64,000 nt of DNA, from NCBI GenBank assembly GCA_018402075.1, contig JAGYJP010000004.1, positions 62,001 through 126,000 on the forward strand, written 5' to 3'. Source of the DNA: Candidatus Nanopelagicales bacterium. Lineage in GTDB: Bacteria; Actinomycetota; Actinomycetes; S36-B12. Below the pieces are notes generated by a model, which searched no databases, had not been told where the DNA came from, and saw only the letters and a program-made list of their open reading frames with translations. Both the position numbers and the translations under genes were made by a program. Below are positions 28,817-38,356 of the stretch, piece by piece; the first letter of the stretch is position 1, and the number at the start of each line of letters is the position of its first letter.

Positions 28817-30444
28817 TACGGTAAATCTAGTCGGCTGACGCACGCGATACCTGCATCAGCCGGAAAAGCAGAGTTACTGGAGGTAGGCCAGAAGAAGTCA
28901 ATGCAACGGGGATCGCCTGCAGGCAGATTGTTTTCATTCAATGATTCGAGCATTGTGGTGATCGAATCTTGATTGCGGCCATACAGAGCAATCACGGTTG
29001 GCTTCACTTGATCCACAATTGCACGCGCGTAGTCATCTACTGTTGGCTCCAGGGTAAGTCGGTTCTCGCCCCACAGTTGCATGGCGGCGACCGCGTATAA
29101 CTCTCGGTCCCCCTCGGTCCAGGAGCCATCCACCCAAGTAAGGATCTGATCCTCATTAGTTGTGTTGGCAAGTAACCATTCTTGAACATCAATGGCGGTG
29201 CTGACCTTCTCGGCAACCGGATTCGGAGCGAAGGCCCAGGAATAAGGGCTAAGGAAATACAGGCCGAGGTCGGTTCTGGAATTCTGAAGGAGTTGCGCGC
29301 TTGAGAAAAATACTGTGATAGCCACGATTCCCAGGAGTGCGGTGCGTTGAGCGGCGACCGCGCCGGCGAGGATCATGCCCAGAGCTATTACGGCACCGAC
29401 CGCGAATGTGAGAGTCGGTTGTAATGCGCCTGCACCAATGATCACGGCAATGCTGAGGACGTAAATCCACCACCGTGTTTTTGGTAGTGCACTGAAGAGC
29501 AAGGCAGCAGCGATCATGGCTGGCGGCCACAGCATTGCTTGATACATGGGAGCCTCCAAGGCAATTCCACCCATGACAGGTGAGAACACAAGGAAAAAGC
29601 TCAGACTGACACTCGAGATAACGAACGCGAATCTGTATGCATTGTTGGTGCGGTCCGTCCACCATAAGGCGATAGCAAGAATAAGTACGGCCAGTGGCAC
29701 AAGTAGAGAAATGTCGGTCAACCACACAAGTGACGTACTTGCGAAATCACTGAGGTTCATTTCTCGGGTTGCATTAAATGATTCCCACCAGCTGAGGCCT
29801 GGGAAAATAAGTAGACCCACTGCAATAAAAAAGATGAAAGCAATTACTGCCGTGCCCGCTGCAAACAGGTAATTACGGAATCGTTGGTGGCTAAACAACG
29901 CTGTGGCGATAAAGAGTGTTGCAACAAGAATTGACCCCGCGGGGTTTGCCTGTGCCGACCAGCCCACAATCGCGCCGGCCAGAACCACCAAGCCGGTGTT
30001 TCGAGTTGCGACCAGCGCAATCACGGCACACGTTGCGGCAAGAATGAAGCCGGTTAAATAAGGGTTGCCCAGGTAGCTCAGAATCACCGTGCTGGTTGCT
30101 GCTGCTGTGGTGAGGTAGGTGCGAGTGAGTGTTGTTGTGTTGGGTGCAAACCTTTGAAGTATTGAGAAAATGCTGGCAACGATGACAGCAATCAAAATGA
30201 AGCGGTAGATCGCGAAACCGATCTCAGGTGTGGTGAGTGAGGTCAGCACCATGACGGGTGCGATGTAACCCAGCCGAGTCCAGTAATAGGAATCAAAGGG
30301 TGCCCGGTCGGTTATTTGATCGCCGAAAAGAGCGAGGGAGGTATAGAAACTTGAATCCGGGGTGTCGAGCCCGGTCCACATGCGGGCAGCAATGAATATG
30401 AAAACACTGATGCCAGCAATAGCGCCGAGATCGCGCTTACTCAT
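28816..30444 (-). CDS. Polytopic membrane protein, probable GT-C glycosyltransferase
   Basis: A 542-residue protein with about twelve helices and a C-terminal soluble domain of about 130 residues. The first loop reads WTGLDTPDSSFYTSLALFG and SYYWTRLGYI, giving the acidic residue after helix 1 expected of GT-C enzymes. ILTWVDGSWTEGDRELYAV opens the soluble tail. There is no closer family match by eye. It overlaps both operon neighbours by a few bases. Confidence 0.58.
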   Translation of the reverse strand: MSKRDLGAIAGISVFIFIAARMWTGLDTPDSSFYTSLALFGDQITDRAPFDSYYWTRLGYIAPVMVLTSLTTPEIGFAIYRFILIAVIVASIFSILQRFAPNTTTLTRTYLTTAAATSTVILSYLGNPYLTGFILAATCAVIALVATRNTGLVVLAGAIVGWSAQANPAGSILVATLFIATALFSHQRFRNYLFAAGTAVIAFIFFIAVGLLIFPGLSWWESFNATREMNLSDFASTSLVWLTDISLLVPLAVLILAIALWWTDRTNNAYRFAFVISSVSLSFFLVFSPVMGGIALEAPMYQAMLWPPAMIAAALLFSALPKTRWWIYVLSIAVIIGAGALQPTLTFAVGAVIALGMILAGAVAAQRTALLGIVAITVFFSSAQLLQNSRTDLGLYFLSPYSWAFAPNPVAEKVSTAIDVQEWLLANTTNEDQILTWVDGSWTEGDRELYAVAAMQLWGENRLTLEPTVDDYARAIVDQVKPTVIALYGRNQDSITTMLESLNENNLPAGDPRCIDFFWPTSSNSAFPADAGIACVSRLDLP

Positions 30445-31703
30445 GGCTGGCTGGGTTCCTCACCCGACTTGTAGCGAGGCTGGTCGTAGAACTCCGCTAA
30501 CTCAGACAGCACTGGACCGCCGTCAATAACATTCTGATTCGCTGGCCCAACATCAATACCTTGGAAATCCGCATCCCCAGGGTTTCCTGCAACAGGGAAA
30601 CCATTGTTTTCCCAGTCCCGCAAACTCTGCACCTGGTCCACGGCGGCTCTTCCGAAACCCAAAATAATGGCGATCGCGTAAATGGTGGCGAGTATCTTTT
30701 GCTCCTTGCGCGGGGTTGCCTTGAGTGCTAGCCCAATTCCCCAGACAACCGCAACCGTCATGATCGCTTGTGAAGCAATAAATTGACGCGGAAGAATCCA
30801 GTAACTCTGTGCAAGACTGAGAATGGCAAAGACAACGGACATACCGCCCATCACTATGAAGAGCAGAATCGGTCCGCGAGCATTGGTTCGCCCAAGTCGG
30901 ATCGTGATGATGAACAAAATTAGTAGGGTAATGGCAGCGATGTAGTGCGGCAGGGTGAGGGAATCAAATAAGGGTCTCAGGATCAGCCACGGGTCGCGTT
31001 GGAAATTCGGGCTACCGCGCAACCAGGTAAGCGCACCAATAGCCACCCCGAGTGCCACGCTGGTGATCTGCAAGGGCAGGTTAATGAATCGCCTGAACTC
31101 GGTGAAATTCCACGGTAAGCGCGCAATCACAAAACAGGTGAGAGCTATGACCGGCAGATACACAAGGTAGTAGGGCATCATTAATGCCCCCCACACCATG
31201 GTGAGCCATATGAAGATCTTCATGGGAGTGGTTGCACGCTGTTCTGCAGTGCTTGAGAAGTAAGCGAGCGCGGCCATGCTGGACGCAACTAACGGCATGT
31301 AAGGGCGAGCCTCACCGGTGAAATACATCAGATTGGGTTGAGCAGCGAGAAGCAGGAACGCGGCTCCAATTGCTACTGCACCGAGATTCTTTCGGCGCAG
31401 AAAAAGAGCAACGGAAAAGAGGAGGAGTGCCCCACTAATCAAGCTGGGCAAGCGTAGAGCAAATAAATTCGCTCCGAAAACTTGGAGTAAACCGTAGTCG
31501 AGCATGATGTAAAACCCGGTTTGACCGTGATTGATATTGGTGGTGCTGCTCTGCACAGCCGCCCACGCGTCTCCCCACGTGGCAAAACCACCGAAAATAA
31601 AGTGTAGATATTCATCTAGCCAGAGTGGTCGACCCCACGAGGAATACAGGGCAAGAATGGCAATCCCAAGGACAGTGAGAACAACTTTGGATTTCACTGT
31701 CAT
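30441..31703 (-). CDS. ArnT/GT39-like membrane glycosyltransferase
   Basis: A 420-residue polytopic protein. Loop 1 has RPLWLDEYLHFIFGG, matching the catalytic D-E of GT39/GT83-type enzymes, and the later FTGEARPYMPLVASS is the ExxxY/ARPY-type motif of the ArnT group. It should transfer a sugar from a polyprenyl-phosphate donor in the periplasmic or extracellular space. It ends with a 4-base overlap onto the 28816-30444 gene and begins 4 bases into the GT2 gene. Confidence 0.7.
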   Translation of the reverse strand: MTVKSKVVLTVLGIAILALYSSWGRPLWLDEYLHFIFGGFATWGDAWAAVQSSTTNINHGQTGFYIMLDYGLLQVFGANLFALRLPSLISGALLLFSVALFLRRKNLGAVAIGAAFLLLAAQPNLMYFTGEARPYMPLVASSMAALAYFSSTAEQRATTPMKIFIWLTMVWGALMMPYYLVYLPVIALTCFVIARLPWNFTEFRRFINLPLQITSVALGVAIGALTWLRGSPNFQRDPWLILRPLFDSLTLPHYIAAITLLILFIITIRLGRTNARGPILLFIVMGGMSVVFAILSLAQSYWILPRQFIASQAIMTVAVVWGIGLALKATPRKEQKILATIYAIAIILGFGRAAVDQVQSLRDWENNGFPVAGNPGDADFQGIDVGPANQNVIDGGPVLSELAEFYDQPRYKSGEEPSQP

Positions 31704-32641
31704 GGGCGAGTGATGCGCCCCGAGTCAGAACGAGCGGCATTGGTACTCGCGTACAGAACCAAAGCGCTGGTAAGTGCAACGAAGGCAATCAACACGACTC
31801 CCGCTGCACCAAAAGCCACGGTGGTGGTCCAACCCGGGGTCGATGTTTCTGTGAACAATCGCAATGCGACAACGGTGAGAATCATGATCACGGCGAGAAC
31901 GCTTGCGGCGGCGGTGAGTACGGCCGCTCGAACGGCGATCTTGATTGAGAAGGGCAGCGCGAAAGTAAGACCGTAACCAATCAGAGCGGAGAAGTTCATG
32001 CGCGACTTACCCTCACGCCTGGCATCGCGATCACACGGAATATCGACTACTCGACCGCTGATGCTGGCGAGTGTTCCGCTGAAAGTGAGATTCCAAATAT
32101 TGGATTGAATTTCAGCATGCCACCAACTACCCCGAGCGGCCGCGAAATTCCCACTGGTGATCTGCATGCCGGTCAAGGTGCGAAAGAGTGCTCGGTAGGT
32201 CAAGTAACCAAGGCTGAAGGACTGGTGAACCTCGCGCTTACCTCGCTTGGCTCGAGCCAGATCAACCGAGTTTGTTAACACGGGTTGCACCAATCGAGGA
32301 ATGTCCCGCGGTCGATCTTCACCGTCTGCGTCCATTGTTACTACTACATCAAAGGAAGGGAGTTCATCGCGAATATTGCGCAGGGCTGCGGTGAGGCCGC
32401 GCTGATGACCCAAGCGTGAGGTGGGAATGAAAAGCCTTACCCGTGAGTCCTGAGCTGCTAATTCATTGAGGGCTTGATCACTGCCTTGAGAGTCATCTGC
32501 CACCAGGAACTCAAGATCAGCATTTATAGAGGAACACTCCTCGGTGGCTTCGTTAACAAGGGCACCAATGGTCACGCCTTCATTGAGGCTGGGGAGTACC
32601 ACCAAAATCCGACTCACGAGGGACGACTTTACTGTGCCCAT
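31700..32641 (-). CDS. Polyprenyl-phosphate glycosyltransferase, GtrB-like GT2 with membrane helices
   Basis: A 313-residue protein. ILVVLPSLNEGVTIGALV, VADDSQGSDQAL and VTMDADGEDRPRDIPRL (DxD) define the GT-A domain. SALIGYGLTFALPFSIKI and two C-terminal helices (about residues 230-255 and 270-300) are the GtrB/DPM1 tail. It likely makes the lipid-phosphate sugar used by the GT-C genes of the same operon. It overlaps the first operon gene by 13 bases and the next by 4. Confidence 0.82.
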   Translation of the reverse strand: MGTVKSSLVSRILVVLPSLNEGVTIGALVNEATEECSSINADLEFLVADDSQGSDQALNELAAQDSRVRLFIPTSRLGHQRGLTAALRNIRDELPSFDVVVTMDADGEDRPRDIPRLVQPVLTNSVDLARAKRGKREVHQSFSLGYLTYRALFRTLTGMQITSGNFAAARGSWWHAEIQSNIWNLTFSGTLASISGRVVDIPCDRDARREGKSRMNFSALIGYGLTFALPFSIKIAVRAAVLTAAASVLAVIMILTVVALRLFTETSTPGWTTTVAFGAAGVVLIAFVALTSALVLYASTNAARSDSGRITRP

Positions 32642-34584
32642 TCGGGCTTATAGCGCTGCAAGAGCACATCTATGGTTTCTAGACCGGTGACATCGTTGTT
32701 TCCAGAAATCAAAATGAGCTTCTTGGCCCGCACCTCAGGTGGAAGCGCTATCAGGTTGGGGTATTCGTTCAGCCAAGCCTCTTCGTTGGTAAACCACTCT
32801 CGGCGTTGGAAATCAACAAGTCCCTGAGCGGTTGCATCCATGCCGGAGAGCCCGGACAACATGCGAGTGCACGCGTACATCCGCTGACCATCTTTAAGGA
32901 CAGTTGGCAATGGGTCTCCCGGCTCCAAGTAGACGCAACCAATGGGATTCGACGCAATGCTTTGATCGGCAACCGCCCGAACTTCAGCAGGCCACCAATA
33001 ATTGCGGTTGAGCTCGGTACTCGGCCACTGATCGGGGCTGACATAGGTCACTGCACGGGTGAGGAGGCCGTCGGTGGCAAGAATGAACACGATTCCAGTG
33101 AGGGCGCCAACGCGAACGGGTGTTAACTCGGGGAAGCGACCGCTGGTGCGGGCACGGTCGAGTTCCATTACCGCAAATGGTGTGGTGACAGTGATGGTGA
33201 GAATCACAATGAAGAACGTCATTTTCAAAGCGCCGTAATTTGGACCGGATCCGGAATACCAGGTGCCCAAGACTTGAAGTGCGAGAGCGTAGGTACCCAC
33301 CAGAGCGATGGGTGCGAATGCCAGTGCGGTGGACTTCGCCGACCTGGAAATTCGATTAAGGTAACGCAGGGCGAGCACCAAGGTCAATAACGCGAGAATC
33401 GTGAGAAATGCTGAGGCTTGTTCTGTGCCACCTTGACTGTCCAATACTTCGAGGGCCGGCATGAGGGCGCGCACACTTGTGTCAACACCGCTCTGGGCGG
33501 CTGCGTTGATCCCACCTCCAGCGAAACCTGCACCGGCACTTGCAACGGGTGTGCCGATATCAAATATGTATACGAGGGTGCTGATCAAACTTTGCCAGGT
33601 GAAAACAAGGGTCAGCACCGTGAAAGTCACGGGCAATGTCAGTGACTTGATGGAACGCTTGGTGGCAATGGAATAGATGAAATAGGCAATCAGGGCAGCG
33701 TAAATAACAAGGCTCACGGCGAGGAGGGGGAACCACACCACGAGGAGCACGGCCGCCGAAACTGAAGTGAGCACTCGAGCGTGCGGTACCTGTGAGCCGG
33801 CAAGGAATACCGCGAACCACAATCCGACAACGATCATGGCGTATTGGAAGGTCAGGTGTCCCAGACCGCTGGCGGCGAAACTACCGGCCATTAAGGCAAT
33901 GCCGCCCACCCAGAGGGCGGGTGCAGGAATGTGAATCCCTGTGCCCTTTTTGCGCATTTCAGCAAATGGGGCGAGCACAATCGGCGAAATGGCGGCAAGA
34001 CCCAGTTGCAGGAACAGGATGCTGTTGGAGGCGACATATACCTGATTCACGCCGCCGAAAGCCCACGTCGAAATTACCGAGAAAACGGTCGCTGCAAACA
34101 CCACGGACAATTGGAGCGGTCCGCCCATGGGAACACCCTGATCAATAGGCGCACCGGTCATAAGTTGACCTGCGAAATCCAGCCACTTCGCATTATCTTC
34201 CGCATAGATTCGCTGAACAAAGAATCCAACCGCTGTCCACGGACCGGCGTGGCCAATTGCTAGAACTCGGGAAATGATCACAAAGAGCAGCGCCACGACA
34301 ATGGGAGCGCCGATCGCCAGCATTTGAATCTTCACACTCGCTGTGCGTTTGAGTTTTCGTGAGAAGAAGGCGGCTACCGCCACAATGAGGAAACTGACCA
34401 GCAGAGCGAACTGCAGACTGGGTAGATCCCAGAGGCGCCCCGCATCAATGGTGAAGTCAATAAAGGAACCCACGACCGCGGCTGAAGCAAGGATCCAGAT
34501 TGCCAACCAGGTCAGGGATCGAACCCAGATATACGCCAGAACCGGCAGCCCAATGAAGGCGAGCAGGAACAGGATGTTTCCCAT
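32629..34584 (-). CDS. Large polytopic membrane protein, first gene of the operon
   Basis: A 651-residue protein with about fourteen helices and a soluble C-terminus from about residue 530. The long first loops hold RIYAEDNAKWLDFAGQL and GVPMGGPLQLS, acidic stretches in the place where GT-C enzymes carry catalytic residues. The tail contains three cysteines (IGCVYLEPGD, MYACTRMLSG). I cannot assign a family. ATG 34584 faces the plus-strand FkbM fusion across 133 bases, which must hold both promoters. No convincing boxes were found there. Confidence 0.55.
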   Translation of the reverse strand: MGNILFLLAFIGLPVLAYIWVRSLTWLAIWILASAAVVGSFIDFTIDAGRLWDLPSLQFALLVSFLIVAVAAFFSRKLKRTASVKIQMLAIGAPIVVALLFVIISRVLAIGHAGPWTAVGFFVQRIYAEDNAKWLDFAGQLMTGAPIDQGVPMGGPLQLSVVFAATVFSVISTWAFGGVNQVYVASNSILFLQLGLAAISPIVLAPFAEMRKKGTGIHIPAPALWVGGIALMAGSFAASGLGHLTFQYAMIVVGLWFAVFLAGSQVPHARVLTSVSAAVLLVVWFPLLAVSLVIYAALIAYFIYSIATKRSIKSLTLPVTFTVLTLVFTWQSLISTLVYIFDIGTPVASAGAGFAGGGINAAAQSGVDTSVRALMPALEVLDSQGGTEQASAFLTILALLTLVLALRYLNRISRSAKSTALAFAPIALVGTYALALQVLGTWYSGSGPNYGALKMTFFIVILTITVTTPFAVMELDRARTSGRFPELTPVRVGALTGIVFILATDGLLTRAVTYVSPDQWPSTELNRNYWWPAEVRAVADQSIASNPIGCVYLEPGDPLPTVLKDGQRMYACTRMLSGLSGMDATAQGLVDFQRREWFTNEEAWLNEYPNLIALPPEVRAKKLILISGNNDVTGLETIDVLLQRYKPEWAQ

Positions 34585-34717
34585 ACGACTCCATCAGATA
34601 GCGGGTGAACGTCACTTTAGGTGCTCGTGAGTCTAACCCGGTGATCCCTTTCTTCCTTGCTGCCCACTTGGGGCGTGCTGCACCCGGCTGATCCTCCGGT
34701 ACATCTACGCTTGAGGA

Positions 34718-37700
34718 GTGTCGCGGCTGATCTCCTACTCCCAAAATGGTGAGGATGTCAGGCTGTGGCGGGCATTTCGGTCCCTGACTCCCCTCGCGGC
34801 TAGCGGTCACTTCACCTATGTGGACGTGGGAGCCAACCACCCATTTGACCTCTCGATTACGGCCAGTCTCTATGAACAGGGTTGGCGGGGGCTCCTGGTG
34901 GAAGCGGATCCGTATTTTGCCGGGCAATTGCGTCGCTTCCGGCCTGAAGACCAGGTCGTGGAGGTGGCTGCCAGTGATCGCAGTGGTGAGATCACTTTTC
35001 ACCGGGTTCTGGGAACGGGCTTGGGAACTCTCAGCGGATCCGAAGCCCAAGCTGCCGAAGTCGCCGGGTTCGCTGTTGAAGAGTTCCGGGCGCCCACCAA
35101 GCCGTTGAATCAGATCCTTGAGGAATACTTCGCCAACCACACAAACATCGAGATTCACTTCATGAGTATTGATGTGGAAGGTGCTGAACCGCTGGTCCTC
35201 GCTGGACTCGACCTGAACAGGTTTCGGCCTTGGGTGATCTGTATTGAAGCAATTGATGCGGAGACTAAAGAGCCCAATCACGAGAATTGGCAGTCGCAAC
35301 TGATCAACAGCAATTACCGCGATGTTGCATTCGATGGAATTAACCGTTGGTATGTTGCACAAGAACATGCTGAATTATTCGACGACATTGCAACACCTTT
35401 AAATCCTATTGACGCAGGTCGATACGGCTGGGTGAGTAGCGACAACGCTTCAGCTGCAGACTTGGCCAATAAGTCCTATAACCGCGTCGCATGGCAGCGA
35501 GCCTTATTACTCAACCAGGCCAGCGAGATTGAAGCAGCACATGAACGAGATCAGCAACTTGCAGCGCTTACCCAGCAACTCAACGCAGTGAGCACCTCAC
35601 GGGCACACCGAATTGCGCAACCTATTGACAGAGTCCTGCGCAAGGTGAAATCAACCGTGATTTCGGCCAACGGCAAACTGCCGACGCCACTACGCCGATG
35701 GACAACGCGCAAACGACATTTACGCATTGTGGAACCCGCCATGCAGGTGTACACGGATCCAGCGTTCCTGGCAAGTGCGAGTGCGTTCACGCCTTCGTGG
35801 GCGAACCCTGAGTTGAAGCCACCTGTGCCAACAGCCGGTGTGGAACTTGGTCCGCTTTCGCAGGAACAGATCACTGACATTGAATCGTGGTTGGCTGGCG
35901 GTCCATTTGATACCGATGCCCAGTTGGAAATTCGCACCGATGGCATGAACGATGAACTGGGTCGAACTCTTGCAGCGCTGCGAAACCGGCTGCGAATAAA
36001 TGCAGATTCGAAATTGTCTGACTCTGTTGTTGGCGACAAGATCCTTTTTGATGCTCGATCACTTCAGACACCGACCTTCGGTGCTCGCGGAATTGGAAGA
36101 TTCGCGCATGCAGCGCTGGCGAGTGTTCGAGCTAGTGCACCTGATCAGGACATTGTGCTGTTGGTTGATCCAGGTCTCAACCAGTTACCCAGTGAACTCG
36201 TTGGTCAGTGCGAACAGATTGCAGCTGTGAGCCCGGCTCGGGTGCCGGACTTTGCATTAATCGTTCAACCCTCACCCATGACCGCGGATCCGCGGCCTTT
36301 GATTGAAGTACTGCATCGCGATATTGCCAAGATTGCCATTGTCTTTGATTTCATTCCCATGCATTTCCCGAGTGTGTATCTGCGCCACGTTGCTCCTCGG
36401 GCGGAATATGCAGCCTCACTAGATGCACTGGCCACCTACAACGATTTCCTCTGTATCTCGGAACTCACCAAGGGTGAGTTGGTGCAACTCCTCACCGGGC
36501 GCGGTATTCCCACCCAAAACTACAGCGCTGCTGTTGCCTGGCCGGAGGCAATTGCACCGGGCGACGGAGCAACATCCGGTCGCGCGGCGGGGCCGATTGT
36601 GGTGATGACCGGAGACGAGGCACGCAAAAACACTTTCGGCGCCCTGGCTGCCATTGGCGTGGCAACTAGCACAGAGTCAAGCCGCGATGTTCAAGTTGTG
36701 GGAATGGCCCACCGCAAAGACCACGTGCATCACCTGTCGATTGCCGCCGCAATGCGCCCGGGTGAGGCACGAGCGCTCCCACACCTTTCACCTTCTGACA
36801 TGGCTGAACTTCTGGCCAGTGCCAGTGTGATTGTGGTGCCATCTTTTGATGAAGGACTTTCACTTCCCATTCTGGAAGCAGTCGCTGCTGGTACTCCCAT
36901 TGTTGCCTCGGATATCCCGGCGCACCGTGAGTTGATTGGCCGTGGCAGTTATCTCGCCGACCCGAAAGACCTGCCTGCATTTGCCACAGCAATTAACAGG
37001 CACCGTGGTAGTGGGGCGAGTGCAGCCAAGCAGAGACGGACATTGCTCGGGCATAAGCATGTGAGCCTTGAAGAAGTGATCGCGAAGAAAGTAAAGGCCA
37101 TTCCTGTCAGTACACCGGCAGTGGTATCTGAGACGCCAAGTGTTGTTACAGTGGACAGACCACTCAATATTGGCTTTGCCACACCCTGGTCACCGCAGCG
37201 ATCGGGTGTTGCGGATTTTTCAACAATTATTGGCATCGAACTAGCAAAGATCGCTGACGTAACCGTGTACACAACTGCAGATGCCAATCCGCGGGCATCA
37301 CTGCCCAGTGGAGTCGAGATTCAAGTCCGATCGGTTGACGAACTCTTTGCGAGCAATGGCACCCATAATCACGATGTCTTCGTTTCTGTTGTAGGCAACA
37401 GTCACTTTCACCTTCCATTTGTTCAGTTGGCCGCTATTACTCCCTGTGTGGTCGTGGCCCACGACACCCGCATGAATGAGTTCTACATGGCACTTCGCGG
37501 GGTCGGGGGATTAAAGGAGTTGATGCTTCGAACAGATGATCCCCATGCTCCGCAAACAATTGACCCGTCACTTGATGACCAAATTGCAGACATGCGCCTC
37601 TTACAAAATGCTGCACTGTGGGAAGTGGTTCGTCATGCAAAGCAATTTGTATTCCACTCACCATCTGCGCAGGCTCGGATTGCCCGCGAGACTGGAATTG

Positions 37701-38356
37701 AACCGACCGTCATCACATTCCCGAATTACCGGGAACCGGATCTGCACAGCATTAGTCCAGTGGAACGAGCCGCAGCGCAACAGCGACTGGGATTTGATCC
37801 GGAAAGAATCCACCTCACCAGCCTCGGTTTCATTGATATGCGAACCAAAATGTCAGGTGTAGTGATTGAAGCGGCATCTTGGTTACAACAATGGGGTTAC
37901 CCGGTCAGCTTGCACTTCGCCGGAGCAGCATCACCGGAAGAAGAAGCGCAGTTACTCGCCCAAGCAGAGTATGCCGGTTTGCGCGATTTTGAGATTACCG
38001 GTTTTCTCACCGATCAACAGTTCAGGGATTACCTGCTGGCAACCGATATCGGAGTTCAACTGCGCATCAGCTCCCTTCTCGGAGTGAGTGGACCATTAGG
38101 TGATCTAGCCGGCTACGGCGTGACCTCTGTTGCTAGCAGTGGTCTGGTGCGCGATGTTGATGCACCCGAGTTTGTATTCCCCGTTCCCGAATATGTCAGT
38201 CCCGTGATGGTGGCGCAGCAGATTGAGCATTGCATCCAGATGGAGATTCCTGACAGTGATCGCGAACGCATGCGCGTTGAGTATTTGCAGGGGCATTCAC
38301 CCGCTCAATACGCCCATGAGTTTCTTCGGGTATTGCAGGAAGTGCATCAGTCGTGA
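34718..38356 (+). CDS. FkbM methyltransferase - GT4 - GT4 fusion protein
   Basis: 1212 residues in three modules. Residues 1-225 are an FkbM-type SAM methyltransferase: SQNGEDVRLWRAF, YVDVGANHPFDLSIT (SAM site) and FMSIDVEGAEPLVLAG. A coiled-coil-like linker of basic and glutamine-rich sequence spans about 245-330. Residues about 445-800 are a GT4 domain with the donor motif in DEGLSLPILEAVAAGTP (E-x7-E). Residues about 845-1205 are a second GT-B domain starting NIGFATPWSPQRSGVADFS. At the matching donor position it reads LLGVSGPLGDLAGYG and lacks both glutamates. It may methylate and extend a polymer end. GTG 34718 follows TGAGGA immediately, and leaderless or close-spaced initiation is possible. 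Confidence 0.83.
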   Translation: MSRLISYSQNGEDVRLWRAFRSLTPLAASGHFTYVDVGANHPFDLSITASLYEQGWRGLLVEADPYFAGQLRRFRPEDQVVEVAASDRSGEITFHRVLGTGLGTLSGSEAQAAEVAGFAVEEFRAPTKPLNQILEEYFANHTNIEIHFMSIDVEGAEPLVLAGLDLNRFRPWVICIEAIDAETKEPNHENWQSQLINSNYRDVAFDGINRWYVAQEHAELFDDIATPLNPIDAGRYGWVSSDNASAADLANKSYNRVAWQRALLLNQASEIEAAHERDQQLAALTQQLNAVSTSRAHRIAQPIDRVLRKVKSTVISANGKLPTPLRRWTTRKRHLRIVEPAMQVYTDPAFLASASAFTPSWANPELKPPVPTAGVELGPLSQEQITDIESWLAGGPFDTDAQLEIRTDGMNDELGRTLAALRNRLRINADSKLSDSVVGDKILFDARSLQTPTFGARGIGRFAHAALASVRASAPDQDIVLLVDPGLNQLPSELVGQCEQIAAVSPARVPDFALIVQPSPMTADPRPLIEVLHRDIAKIAIVFDFIPMHFPSVYLRHVAPRAEYAASLDALATYNDFLCISELTKGELVQLLTGRGIPTQNYSAAVAWPEAIAPGDGATSGRAAGPIVVMTGDEARKNTFGALAAIGVATSTESSRDVQVVGMAHRKDHVHHLSIAAAMRPGEARALPHLSPSDMAELLASASVIVVPSFDEGLSLPILEAVAAGTPIVASDIPAHRELIGRGSYLADPKDLPAFATAINRHRGSGASAAKQRRTLLGHKHVSLEEVIAKKVKAIPVSTPAVVSETPSVVTVDRPLNIGFATPWSPQRSGVADFSTIIGIELAKIADVTVYTTADANPRASLPSGVEIQVRSVDELFASNGTHNHDVFVSVVGNSHFHLPFVQLAAITPCVVVAHDTRMNEFYMALRGVGGLKELMLRTDDPHAPQTIDPSLDDQIADMRLLQNAALWEVVRHAKQFVFHSPSAQARIARETGIEPTVITFPNYREPDLHSISPVERAAAQQRLGFDPERIHLTSLGFIDMRTKMSGVVIEAASWLQQWGYPVSLHFAGAASPEEEAQLLAQAEYAGLRDFEITGFLTDQQFRDYLLATDIGVQLRISSLLGVSGPLGDLAGYGVTSVASSGLVRDVDAPEFVFPVPEYVSPVMVAQQIEHCIQMEIPDSDRERMRVEYLQGHSPAQYAHEFLRVLQEVHQS

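Noticed and set aside
34585..34717. Possible tRNA or small RNA in the divergent space
   Set aside because: No cloverleaf or CCA end could be built; only unremarkable sequence.
34457..35368. A 303-codon open frame on the minus strand
   Set aside because: It is antisense to the FkbM module and the 5' end of the operon gene; its translation shows no domain, while both sense products do.
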